A stretch of 64,000 nucleotides of DNA from Rhodophyticola sp017644125 (GTDB lineage: Bacteria > Pseudomonadota > Alphaproteobacteria > Rhodobacterales > Rhodobacteraceae): the NCBI RefSeq assembly GCF_042140125.1, contig NZ_CP159473.1; one strand, written 5' to 3'. The notes under the pieces were generated by a model. It saw only the letters and a list, made by a program, of their open reading frames with translations, did not search any database and had not been told where the DNA came from. Of this stretch, positions 24,474 to 32,427 are shown piece by piece. Numbering within the stretch: position 1 is the first letter of the stretch; every line of letters begins with the position of its first letter. The translations under genes were made by a program, and so were the position numbers.

Positions 24474-25957
24474 TGCTTGTTCAGGATCATGATCGCGCGG
24501 GCGGATACTGGGGGGCGATCTATGCCTTCTGCGCCGTCAAGGGCCTGCAGGTCGTGATCGACGGCCCGGTCGGGTGCGAAAACCTGCCGGTGACGTCGGT
24601 TCTGCATTACACCGATGCGTTGCCGCCCCACGAATTGCCGATCGTGACCACCGGTCTGGGCGAGGAAGAGCTGGGCCGCGACGGCACGGAAGGCGCGATG
24701 AAACGCGCCTGGGGCACGCTTGATCCCGCCTTGCCGGCCGTTGTGGTCACCGGCTCGATTGCCGAGATGATCGGCGGCGGCGTGACGCCCCAGGGCACGA
24801 ATATCCAGCGCTTCCTGCCGCGCACCATCGACGAGGATCAGTGGGAATGCGCCGATCGCGCGATGACCTGGATCTTCACCGAATTCGGCATGACCAAGGG
24901 CCGGATGCCGCCCGAAAAGAAACGTGAAGAGGGCGCCGCGCCCCGCGTGAACATCCTCGGGCCGATGTATGGCACGTTCAACATGCCCTCCGATCTGGCG
25001 GAGATCCGTCGCCTCGTCGAAGGGATCGGGGCCGATGTCAACATGGTCATGCCGCTGGGCAGCCATCTGGCGGAGATGCGCAATCTGGTGAATGCGGATG
25101 TGAATATCTGCATGTACCGGGAGTTTGGCCGTGGCCTGAGCGAATGCCTTGGCAAGCCCTATCTTCAGGCCCCGATCGGCGTGGAGAGCACCACGAAATT
25201 CCTGCGCAAGCTGGGTGAGATGCTGGATCTCGATCCGGAGCCCTTCATCGAGCGCGAGAAGCATTCCACCATCAAGCCCGTCTGGGATCTCTGGCGTTCG
25301 GTCACGCAGGATTTCTTCGCCACGGCGAGCTTCGGCATCGTCGCGAACGAAACCTACGCCCGCGGCATCCGCAATTTCCTTGAGACCGACCTGGGTCTGC
25401 CCTGTGCCTTTGCGGTGGCTCGGGTGGCCGGCAAAAAGACCAATAACGAAGAGGTTCGCGCGATGGTCGCGCAGCATCGGCCGCTCATCCTGATGGGCTC
25501 GATCAACGAGAAAATGTATCTCGCCGAACTGTCCGGCGGTCACGGGCCCAAACCTGCCTTCATTCCCGCCAGCTTCCCGGGCGCCGCGATCCGCCGCGCC
25601 ACCGGCACGCCCTTCATGGGCTATGCGGGCGCAACCTACCTGCTTCAGGAGGTCTGCAACGGCCTTTTCGATGCGCTGTTCCACATCCTGCCGCTGGGCA
25701 GCGAGATGGACAGCGCCGAAGCCACCCCCACAACCCTGCGCCGGGACTTCCCCTGGGATGCCGATGCGCAGGCCCTGCTCGACAAGATCGTCGAAAACCA
25801 CCCGGTTCTGACCCGCATTTCCGCGGCCAAGACCCTACGCGACGCCGCCGAGAAATCGGCGCTGGAGCAGGGCGCCGAACGGGTGGTGCGTGAAACCATT
25901 GCCGCACTGGCTCCGGCCGGCGTGGATCCCGATCATCAACCTAAGGGAGGGGCGTGA
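24473..25957 (+). CDS. bchZ: Chlorophyllide a reductase subunit BchZ
   Basis: NifK-like partner of BchY in chlorophyllide a reductase; 494 residues. The N-terminal VQDHDRAGGYWGAIYAFCAV and VIDGPVGCENLPVTSVLHYT contain a cluster-binding Cys. Later blocks NILGPMYGTFNMPSDLAEI near residue 160, NADVNICMYREFGRGLSECL near residue 205 and FMGYAGATYLLQEVCNGLFD near residue 382 are typical. The start is a TGATG junction with bchY. The downstream pufQ start overlaps its stop codon, as in Rhodobacter, where puf transcription begins within bchZ. Confidence 0.95.
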   Translation: MLVQDHDRAGGYWGAIYAFCAVKGLQVVIDGPVGCENLPVTSVLHYTDALPPHELPIVTTGLGEEELGRDGTEGAMKRAWGTLDPALPAVVVTGSIAEMIGGGVTPQGTNIQRFLPRTIDEDQWECADRAMTWIFTEFGMTKGRMPPEKKREEGAAPRVNILGPMYGTFNMPSDLAEIRRLVEGIGADVNMVMPLGSHLAEMRNLVNADVNICMYREFGRGLSECLGKPYLQAPIGVESTTKFLRKLGEMLDLDPEPFIEREKHSTIKPVWDLWRSVTQDFFATASFGIVANETYARGIRNFLETDLGLPCAFAVARVAGKKTNNEEVRAMVAQHRPLILMGSINEKMYLAELSGGHGPKPAFIPASFPGAAIRRATGTPFMGYAGATYLLQEVCNGLFDALFHILPLGSEMDSAEATPTTLRRDFPWDADAQALLDKIVENHPVLTRISAAKTLRDAAEKSALEQGAERVVRETIAALAPAGVDPDHQPKGGA

Positions 25958-26175
25958 TGACTGATTACACCTCGGATGCACCCGTCACGCGGCACAAGCC
26001 GCCAAAGACGGAGTTCATGATCTATTTCGTGATCATTTTCCTGGCCGCATTGCCACTGGCGATGCTGACCTGGGCGCTGGCGGCGATCCGCAGCGGCTCG
26101 ATGACAGACAGGGGCCCGGTGGCCCGTGCCTGGAGCCAGGCGCGGATCATCACGCCGATGATCTTCTCGGCCTGA
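25957..26175 (+). CDS. pufQ: PufQ, bacteriochlorophyll/LH1 biogenesis protein
   Basis: Small protein needed for normal bacteriochlorophyll production and LH formation in Rhodobacter; 72 residues. It has one central transmembrane helix (FMIYFVIIFLAALPLAMLTW, 20 residues as seen) and a short basic C-terminus ending in RAWSQARIITPMIFSA, which is the conserved end in PufQ proteins. The ATG at 25957 overlaps the bchZ stop, and AAGGGAGG lies a few bases upstream. It is followed by a 142-base leader before pufB. Confidence 0.88.
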   Translation: MTDYTSDAPVTRHKPPKTEFMIYFVIIFLAALPLAMLTWALAAIRSGSMTDRGPVARAWSQARIITPMIFSA

Positions 26176-26219
26176 GGGTCGAGCCGAATTGGCCCGATAG
26201 GGTCGAAGAGACTTCACAA

Positions 26220-26235
26220 ACCGGGGCAACCCGGT
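26220..26235 (+). other. RNA hairpin with GNRA tetraloop in the pufB leader
   Basis: ACCGGG (26220-26225) and CCCGGT (26230-26235) form a perfect 6-bp stem capped by GCAA, a stable GNRA tetraloop. It lies 83 bases before pufB in the 142-base pufQ-pufB gap, where it may protect the 5' end of the short pufBA message. The rest of the gap has other GC-rich runs but no gene. Confidence 0.5.
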
Positions 26236-26317
26236 GGGTGAATGCCGGCAGGGCAATGAGGCCTTGTCGGGGCCCGGCCGCAGGGTTTGCGGCATCAGTC
26301 AAACTTCCGGAGGAAAT

Positions 26318-26470
26318 ATGGCTGATAATTCCGACCTGTCTTTCACGGGTCTAACCGACGAGCAGGCGCAGGAGCTGCACTCGGTGTATATGAGCGGGCT
26401 CTGGCTCTTTGCCGGTATCGCCCTCGCAGCTCATATCGCCACGTATATCTGGCGCCCGTGGTTCGGCTGA
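26318..26470 (+). CDS. pufB: Light-harvesting 1 (B870) beta polypeptide
   Basis: Beta subunit of the core antenna around the reaction centre; 50 residues. Typical layout: a polar N-terminus (DLSFTGLTDEQAQELHSVYM, 20 residues), a single transmembrane helix, the bacteriochlorophyll-ligand His in ALAAHIATYIWRPWF, and the C-terminal WRPWFG. The start at 26318 is set by GGAGGA eight bases upstream; the in-frame ATG at 26234 is a shadow. Confidence 0.96.
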   Translation: MADNSDLSFTGLTDEQAQELHSVYMSGLWLFAGIALAAHIATYIWRPWFG

Positions 26471-26481
26471 GGAGCTGAGAT

Positions 26482-26643
26482 ATGGCTAAGTTCTATAAAA
26501 TCTGGCTCATCTTCGACCCGCGCCGCGTGTTCGTGGCGCAGGGCGTGTTCCTCTTCCTGCTGGCTGCGATGATCCACCTGGTGGTTCTGTCCAGCGGTCT
26601 CAACTGGTTTGAGACTGCCGCGGCGGCAGCTGGCGGCATGTGA
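26482..26643 (+). CDS. pufA: Light-harvesting 1 (B870) alpha polypeptide
   Basis: Alpha subunit of the core antenna; 53 residues. It begins MAKFYKIWLIFDPRRVFVAQ, followed by one transmembrane helix with the bacteriochlorophyll-ligand His in LLAAMIHLVVLSS, then a short C-terminal tail (NWFETAAAAAGGM). A GGAG lies eight bases upstream, and pufB ends 11 bases before. Length and motif positions agree with PufA proteins. Confidence 0.96.
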   Translation: MAKFYKIWLIFDPRRVFVAQGVFLFLLAAMIHLVVLSSGLNWFETAAAAAGGM

Positions 26644-26691
26644 TCCTTTGGCGTGTCGCCAGACGCGCCGGGTCATGTGAACAAGAACGCT

Positions 26692-26714
26692 GCGGGCGGG
26701 TGCATCCTGCCCGC
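26692..26714 (+). other. Intercistronic mRNA hairpin between pufA and pufL
   Basis: GCGGGC (26692-26697) pairs with GCCCGC (26709-26714), with extra G-C pairs inside. It lies in the 146-base pufA-pufL gap. In Rhodobacter such a hairpin stabilises the pufBA part of the message, giving excess LH1 over reaction centre. There is no U-tract, so it is not a strong terminator. Confidence 0.65.
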
Positions 26715-26789
26715 GGCCATCGAAACCCCAATGTGTGACGGCTGACGACGCTTGCTGCGACCCATGCCGCCGAACGCGGAGACAGACAG

Positions 26790-27689
26790 ATGGCTTTGTT
26801 GAGCTTTGAACGAAAATATCGTGTCCGTGGAGGGACGCTGATCGGCGGCGATCTGTTCGATTTCTGGGTCGGGCCGTTCTACGTGGGCTTCTTCGGCGTC
26901 ACGACCGCATTTTTCGCCCTGTTGGGAACGATCCTGATTTTCTGGGGCGCGGCGATGCAGGGCAACTTCAACCCCTGGACCATCAATATCGCGCCCCCAG
27001 ACCTGAGCTATGGCTTGGGAATGGCGCCGCTGATGGAGGGTGGCCTCTGGCAGATCATCACTTTCTGTGCGGTCGGCGCGTTCTGCAGCTGGGCGCTGCG
27101 CGAGGTGGAAATCTGCCGCAAGCTGGGCATCGGCTATCACGTGCCCTTCGCCTTCAGCGTCGCCATCTTTGCCTATGTCACGCTGGTGGTGTTCCGCCCG
27201 CTTCTGATGGGGGCCTGGGGCCATGGCTTTCCTTACGGAATTTTCAGCCATCTCGACTGGGTTTCCAATGTCGGCTACTCCTACCTGCACTTCCATTACA
27301 ATCCGGCCCATATGATCGCGGTCAGCTTCTTCTTCGCGACGACGCTCGCGCTGGCGCTGCATGGCGGGCTGATCCTGTCTGCGGCGAACCCCGCGAAAGG
27401 CGAAAACGCGAAGACGCCGGACGACGAAGACACGTTCTTCCGCGATTTCATCGGCTATTCGATCGGGACGCTCGGCATCCACCGCGTGGGTCTGCTTCTG
27501 GCGCTGAACGCCGGGTTCTGGTCGGCGATCTGCATCATCATCTCCGGCCCGGTCTGGACAAGCGGCTGGCCGGAATGGTGGAACTGGTGGCTTGAGCTGC
27601 CGATCTGGCCCGATCCCGGGCTGGTCCATGACAGCACCGGTGCGGCCACCTATGGCACCAACGCACCCGCTTTGATCGGAGGCGAATGA
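26790..27689 (+). CDS. pufL: Photosynthetic reaction centre L subunit
   Basis: Core reaction-centre subunit binding bacteriochlorophyll, bacteriopheophytin and quinones; 299 residues. It has five transmembrane helices. The characteristic N-terminus LLSFERKYRVRGGTLIGGD and the helix D region VGYSYLHFHYNPAHMIAV with ligand His residues are seen, followed by the helix E iron-ligand region GIHRVGLLLALNAGFWSA. The protein continues about 17-20 residues past the usual end (after LPIWPDPGL), ending TNAPALIGGE. It is two bases before pufM. Confidence 0.97.
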   Translation: MALLSFERKYRVRGGTLIGGDLFDFWVGPFYVGFFGVTTAFFALLGTILIFWGAAMQGNFNPWTINIAPPDLSYGLGMAPLMEGGLWQIITFCAVGAFCSWALREVEICRKLGIGYHVPFAFSVAIFAYVTLVVFRPLLMGAWGHGFPYGIFSHLDWVSNVGYSYLHFHYNPAHMIAVSFFFATTLALALHGGLILSAANPAKGENAKTPDDEDTFFRDFIGYSIGTLGIHRVGLLLALNAGFWSAICIIISGPVWTSGWPEWWNWWLELPIWPDPGLVHDSTGAATYGTNAPALIGGE

Positions 27690-27691
27690 TC

Positions 27692-28690
27692 ATGGCGTAT
27701 TTCGAATATCAGAACATCTTCACCCAGGTGCAGGTTCAGGGCCCGCCCGAAATGGGGATGGACAACGAAAACCGCATGGCCCGGGAACGGACCAAGGGCG
27801 CGAGTTTTTCGACCCTGCTCGGCTGGTTCGGCAATGCCCAGCTCGGACCGATCTATCTCGGCTGGGCGGGGGTTGTCAGCCTCGCCACCGGCACGCTCTG
27901 GCTGAACATCGTCGGTTTGAACATGCTGGCGCAGGTCGACTGGTCGATCCCCGAATTCATCCGGCAGCTTTTCTGGCTGGCGCTGGAACCGCCCGGCCCC
28001 GAATACGGGCTGCGCATACCGCCGCTCAACGATGGCGGCTGGTACATCATCTCCAGCTTCTTCCTTCTGGTTTCGGTCATGACATGGTGGCTGAGGGTCT
28101 ATCTGCTGGCCGTGGAACACAAGATGGGCAAGCACATTGCCTGGGCGTTTCTGTCCGCCATCTGGCTGTTCCTCGTTCTGGGCCTGTTCCGCCCGATCTT
28201 CATGGGAAGCTGGTCCGAGGCCGTGCCCTATGGCATCTTCCCGCATCTGGACTGGACGACGGCCTTCTCGATCCGCTACGGCAACCTCTACTACAATCCG
28301 TTCCACGCCCTTTCGATCGTCTTCCTCTACGGCTCCGTCCTGCTCTTCGCGATGCATGGCGCGACCATCCTCGCGGTCTCCCGCTTCGGCGGCGACCGGG
28401 AGCTGGAGCAGATCTACGACCGTGGCACCGCCTCCGAACGGGCCGCGCTCTTCTGGCGCTGGACCATGGGGTTCAACGCCACGATGGAAGGCATTCACCG
28501 ATGGGCCTGGTGGTTCGCGGTGCTGACCCCCATCACCGGCGGCATCGGCATTCTGCTGACGGGAACGGTGGTGGACAACTGGTTCCTCTGGGCGGTGGAA
28601 CACAATTTCGCGCCCGAATATCTCGAACCCTATGGCTATGAGGCCTATGGAACCTACGAAGGCTTCCTTGGCCGGGAGACAGGTCAATGA
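27692..28690 (+). CDS. pufM: Photosynthetic reaction centre M subunit
   Basis: Partner of PufL in the reaction-centre core, holding the quinone and iron sites; 332 residues. It begins MAYFEYQNIFTQVQVQGPP; helix D shows YGNLYYNPFHALSIVFLYGS (20 residues) with the ligand His, and the helix E region contains MEGIHRWAWWFAVLTPITGG. An ATG at 27686 is in frame and forms ATGA with the pufL stop, but GGAGG is only three bases from it and nine bases from the ATG at 27692, which is therefore preferred. It ends in an ATGA overlap with pufC. Confidence 0.97.
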   Translation: MAYFEYQNIFTQVQVQGPPEMGMDNENRMARERTKGASFSTLLGWFGNAQLGPIYLGWAGVVSLATGTLWLNIVGLNMLAQVDWSIPEFIRQLFWLALEPPGPEYGLRIPPLNDGGWYIISSFFLLVSVMTWWLRVYLLAVEHKMGKHIAWAFLSAIWLFLVLGLFRPIFMGSWSEAVPYGIFPHLDWTTAFSIRYGNLYYNPFHALSIVFLYGSVLLFAMHGATILAVSRFGGDRELEQIYDRGTASERAALFWRWTMGFNATMEGIHRWAWWFAVLTPITGGIGILLTGTVVDNWFLWAVEHNFAPEYLEPYGYEAYGTYEGFLGRETGQ

Positions 28691-29814
28691 GCATCCGGCC
28701 CAAATGGTTTGACCAATGGAACAAGGACAACCCCACCAGCGTAAGGGGGTTGGCCATTCTGATCGCGGTGATGGGGTCGGCGGTGATCCTGGCGGTCGTG
28801 ATCATCGGGCTTGGCAACCCGGCCCAGACCAGCAGCATGCAGACCGGCCCCCGCGGGACGGCGATGTATGTCCCCGAGTTCGACGCGAGCCTGCGCCGGG
28901 GCGACCCGACGGTGGCCGATTTCTACACCGACGAGCCGTTCGTTCCGGAACGCGGCGAAGAACTTGCCGGCGATATCTATCGGAACGTGCAGGTTCTGGG
29001 CGGGCTGACCGACGCCAATTTCAACCGCCTGATGAATGCGATGACCCAGTGGGTCGCGCCCGAACAAGGGTGCGCCTATTGCCATGGCGACGTTGCGCTG
29101 GAGGAATACGGCGAAGACAATCTCTACACCAAGGTCGTGGCGCGCCGCATGATCGAAATGACCCAGAGCATCAATGAAAACTGGGACGTTCACGTCAATG
29201 CCAATGCCCAGGTGGGCGTCACCTGCTACACCTGCCACCGCGGACAGAATGTGCCCAACAACATCTGGTTCCGCATCTCGCCGGTGAACAGCGCCATGGC
29301 CGGATGGTCGGCGAACCAGAACCGGGTGACGATGACCTCCAACTTCACGTCGCTGCCGTCGGACTATCTGGAGACCTATCTGCTCGATTTCGAGCGGATC
29401 GCGGTTCACGATCTCGCGCCGCGCGTGGAAAACCTGCCCGGCGATCCGCTGATCCAGCAGACGGAGCGGACCTATGCCTTCATGAACTACATCTCCAACT
29501 CTCTGGGGGTGAACTGCACGTTCTGCCACAATTCCCGTGCCTTCTACGATGGCGCGCAGGTCACGCCGCAATGGGCGACCGCCTCGCTCGGGATCCAGAT
29601 GGTGCAGGAGTTGAATGCCGATTACCTGGTACCGCTGGCCGATGTCTATCCGCCTGAACGGCTTGGCCCTGTCTATGGCGATCCGCCGCTTGCGGCCTGC
29701 CGGACATGCCACCAGGGCTATCAGCGCCCGATGGAGGGGCTGAATGTGATCCACAACTGGCCCGAGCTTGCCACGACGAGCGGAGATTACGATTACAGCG
29801 CCTTCGAGCAATAG
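28687..29814 (+). CDS. pufC: Tetraheme cytochrome c subunit of the reaction centre PufC
   Basis: Re-reduces the photo-oxidised special pair from periplasmic donors; 375 residues. Four CxxCH motifs are present: CAYCH near residue 131, CYTCH near 181, CTFCH near 278 and CRTCH near 339. An N-terminal hydrophobic helix (AILIAVMGSAVILAVVIIG) anchors it. I see no lipobox Cys, so it is probably an uncleaved anchor rather than a lipoprotein. No pufX is seen: pufM leads directly into pufC by an ATGA overlap. Confidence 0.96.
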   Translation: MSIRPKWFDQWNKDNPTSVRGLAILIAVMGSAVILAVVIIGLGNPAQTSSMQTGPRGTAMYVPEFDASLRRGDPTVADFYTDEPFVPERGEELAGDIYRNVQVLGGLTDANFNRLMNAMTQWVAPEQGCAYCHGDVALEEYGEDNLYTKVVARRMIEMTQSINENWDVHVNANAQVGVTCYTCHRGQNVPNNIWFRISPVNSAMAGWSANQNRVTMTSNFTSLPSDYLETYLLDFERIAVHDLAPRVENLPGDPLIQQTERTYAFMNYISNSLGVNCTFCHNSRAFYDGAQVTPQWATASLGIQMVQELNADYLVPLADVYPPERLGPVYGDPPLAACRTCHQGYQRPMEGLNVIHNWPELATTSGDYDYSAFEQ

Positions 29815-29873
29815 ACGCTGACGGGGCTTGGCGACTGCGGGATGACCGGCCCGCTGCGCCAGACAAGCTAAGC

Positions 29874-29909
29874 AAACGCCACGGTCGCCTTCAGCGGGTC
29901 GTGGCGTTT
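29874..29909 (+). terminator. Hairpin after pufC
   Basis: AAACGCCACG (29874-29883) and CGTGGCGTTT (29900-29909) form a perfect 10-bp stem with a 16-base loop, 60 bases after the pufC stop and before dxs. Only a short T run is present, so it may be an mRNA stabiliser or a partial terminator, letting some transcripts reach dxs. Confidence 0.55.
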
Positions 29910-29934
29910 GGCGTTTCAGGGGAGGACCCAGACC

Positions 29935-31857
29935 ATGACCCGACCGATAACACCTGTGTTAGACACGGTTCAGTATCCCGCGGATCTGCGGCGCCTGAGC
30001 GACGCGGATCTTGCCCGATGCGCCGATGAGCTGCGGGCGGAGACGATCTCGGCGGTTTCCGAAACCGGGGGCCATCTGGGCTCCTCCCTTGGGGTGGTCG
30101 AGCTGACCGTCGCGATCCACGCGGTCTTCAACACGCCCTATGACAAGCTGATCTGGGATGTGGGTCATCAATGCTACCCGCACAAGATCGTCACCGGCCG
30201 CCGCCCGCGGATCCGCACGCTGCGCCAGAAGGGCGGCCTGTCCGGGTTCACCAAGCGCGCCGAGTCCGACTATGACCCGTTCGGCGCGGCGCATTCCTCC
30301 ACCTCGATCTCGGCCGCACTCGGTTTCACCATGGCCCGCGAGCTGGGCGAGGCGACGGGCGATGCCATCGCGGTGATCGGCGACGGGTCGATTTCAGCGG
30401 GTATGGCCTATGAAGCGCTGAACAACGCCGGCTCCGAAGGGCGGCGCCTGTTCGTCATCCTGAACGACAACGAGATGAGCATCGCCCCCCCGGTCGGTGC
30501 CATGTCGAAATACCTGTCGGGGCTCTATGAAAACACGCCCCTTCACGCGCTGAAAGACATCGCGGACGGGGTTGCCCGCAACCTGCCTGCCCCCTTGCGG
30601 GCCGGGGCGGAACGGGCGCGTGAACTGGTAACCGGCGCCCATGGCAGCGGCACGTTGTTCGAGCACATGGGATTTGACTATATCGGCCCGATCGACGGCC
30701 ACGACCTGGATCAGCTGTTGCCCGTGCTCCGCGCCGCGAAGGCGCGCGCCACCGGGCCGGTTCTGATCCACTGCGTCACCGTGAAGGGCAAAGGCTATGC
30801 ACCGGCGGAGGGCGCGGATGATTGCTATCACGGCGTCGCTAAATTCGATCCGAAAACAGGCGTTCAGACAAAATCCAAGCCCAACGCACCCAGCTACACT
30901 GCCGTTTTCGGCACTACCTTGCTGGCAGAGGCGGAGCGGGACAGCCGCATCGTTGCCGTGACCGCGGCTATGCCCGGTGGCACCGGGCTCAATGTGATGC
31001 AAAAGGCGATGCCCGCGCGGGTGTTCGATGTGGGGATCGCGGAACAACATGCGGTGACCTTCTCCGCCGCGCTTGCGGCGGGCGGGCTGAAGCCCTTTTG
31101 CGCGATCTATTCCAGCTTCCTGCAAAGGGGTTACGACCAGATTGTGCATGATGTCGCGCTGCAAAACCTGCCGGTGCGGTTCTGCATTGATCGCGCAGGG
31201 CTTGTGGGGGCTGACGGGCCGACCCATGCGGGGGCGTTCGATATCGGGTATCTCGCCGCGTTGCCGAACATGACCGTCATGGCCGCCGCGGATGAGGCCG
31301 AGCTGGTGCATATGATGGCCACCATGGCCGCTCATGACAACGGGCCGATCGCGCTGCGCTATCCGCGTGGCGAAGGGGTTGGCGTCGCCCGTCCCGAGCG
31401 TGGCGATGTGCTGGAAATCGGCAAGGGCCGTATCGTGAAAACAGGCTCTAACCTGGCAATTCTGTCCTTTGGTGCGCATCTGTCCGAGGTTCTGGACGCC
31501 GCCGCGGAGCTTGAGGCCAGGGGCATCTCCGTCACCGTTGCGGATGCCCGTTTCGCCAAACCGCTCGACACCGGTCTGATCGACAGGCTGGCCGAGGAGC
31601 ATCAGGCGCTGATCACGGTGGAACAGGGTGCTGTCGGCGGGTTCGGGGCGATGGTCCTGCACCATCTGGCGGCATCCGGGCGGCTTGACCGGGGTCTGGC
31701 GATCCGCACGCTCACGCTTCCCGACACGTTCATCGACCAGGCCAGCCCGGCGGATATGTATGCCGAAGCGGGGCTGACCGCGGGCGATATTGCAAGGGCC
31801 GGATTGTCGGCGCTGGGTGTCGCGACTGCCGATTTCGAAACGAAAAACCGCGCCTGA
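29935..31857 (+). CDS. dxs: 1-deoxy-D-xylulose-5-phosphate synthase
   Basis: Thiamine-diphosphate enzyme joining pyruvate and glyceraldehyde 3-phosphate in the first step of the MEP isoprenoid pathway; 640 residues. Conserved blocks: VSETGGHLGSSLGVVELTVA near residue 40, WDVGHQCYPHKIVTGRR near residue 75, the ThDP-binding VIGDGSISAGMAYEALNNAG near residue 146, and the transketolase C-half FDVGIAEQHAVTFSAALAAG near residue 364. The ATG at 29935 follows GGAGGA; the ATG at 29908 is less likely. Its PGC position suggests co-expression with pigment synthesis. A second chromosomal dxs is common in this group. Confidence 0.96.
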   Translation: MTRPITPVLDTVQYPADLRRLSDADLARCADELRAETISAVSETGGHLGSSLGVVELTVAIHAVFNTPYDKLIWDVGHQCYPHKIVTGRRPRIRTLRQKGGLSGFTKRAESDYDPFGAAHSSTSISAALGFTMARELGEATGDAIAVIGDGSISAGMAYEALNNAGSEGRRLFVILNDNEMSIAPPVGAMSKYLSGLYENTPLHALKDIADGVARNLPAPLRAGAERARELVTGAHGSGTLFEHMGFDYIGPIDGHDLDQLLPVLRAAKARATGPVLIHCVTVKGKGYAPAEGADDCYHGVAKFDPKTGVQTKSKPNAPSYTAVFGTTLLAEAERDSRIVAVTAAMPGGTGLNVMQKAMPARVFDVGIAEQHAVTFSAALAAGGLKPFCAIYSSFLQRGYDQIVHDVALQNLPVRFCIDRAGLVGADGPTHAGAFDIGYLAALPNMTVMAAADEAELVHMMATMAAHDNGPIALRYPRGEGVGVARPERGDVLEIGKGRIVKTGSNLAILSFGAHLSEVLDAAAELEARGISVTVADARFAKPLDTGLIDRLAEEHQALITVEQGAVGGFGAMVLHHLAASGRLDRGLAIRTLTLPDTFIDQASPADMYAEAGLTAGDIARAGLSALGVATADFETKNRA

Positions 31858-31867
31858 TCGGGCGCGG
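31843..31867 (-). terminator. Terminator for the idi-bchP-bchG operon
   Basis: CCGCGCC (31848-31854) and GGCGCGG (31861-31867) form a 7-bp GC stem with a 6-base loop; AAAAA at 31843-31847 reads as a U-tract on the minus strand. It lies between the convergent dxs and idi ends and overlaps the dxs stop. Confidence 0.75.
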
Positions 31868-31896
31868 TATCCTGCATGCAGGCTCTTACGAAGGCG

Positions 31897-32427
31897 TCAG
31901 GCAGGGTGCATGTCGCCAAAAATGCTGGCCGCATGGTCCCGCAGGTAGATCTGCAACCAGGGCGTGAAGCTGGCCGGGGTCTTCATCACCTCCTGCGCCA
32001 GATCGTCCAGACCCTGCCAGATCGTGTCCATAACCTCGGCGGGATTTGGCAGAACCGGCACGGTCTCGGGCAGAGTGCCCACAAAGATATCCACAACTTC
32101 GTGCTCGATCATCCCGCCGCCCACATCGGCGCGATACTCGACCCGGTCGCGGAAGGTCAGCGGGATGGGCGGCAGCCCCAGTTCGTCGCCCAGACGGCGC
32201 TGCGCGCAATCCAAAGCGCTTTCGCCCCAATATGGGTGCGTGCAGCAGGTATTCGCCCACAGCCCCGGCGTATGATATTTTCCAAGCGCCCGGCGCTGCA
32301 ACAGGGTCTTGTTGCCCCGCATCAGGAACACCGAAATCGCCTGATGCCGCAGCCCCTTCCTGTGAGCCTCCAGTTTTTCCACAGGGGTCAGAACGCCGTC
32401 GACCCAGGTTGGAATCATCTCTGTCAT
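31897..32427 (-). CDS. idi: Isopentenyl-diphosphate delta-isomerase (type I)
   Basis: Interconverts isopentenyl and dimethylallyl diphosphate, balancing the precursors for CrtE and phytylation; 176 residues. Nudix-like type I IDI motifs: LRHQAISVFLMRGNKTLLQR near residue 26, WANTCCTHPYWGE near residue 62 with the catalytic Cys and His, and RLGDELGLPP near residue 82. The ATG at 32427 forms ATGA with the bchP stop. The last gene of the bchG-bchP-idi run. Confidence 0.94.
   Translation of the reverse strand: MTEMIPTWVDGVLTPVEKLEAHRKGLRHQAISVFLMRGNKTLLQRRALGKYHTPGLWANTCCTHPYWGESALDCAQRRLGDELGLPPIPLTFRDRVEYRADVGGGMIEHEVVDIFVGTLPETVPVLPNPAEVMDTIWQGLDDLAQEVMKTPASFTPWLQIYLRDHAASIFGDMHPA

Noticed and set aside
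27690..29814. A pufX gene downstream of pufM
   Set aside because: pufM overlaps pufC directly and PufC has four haem motifs; no small pufX-like ORF fits.
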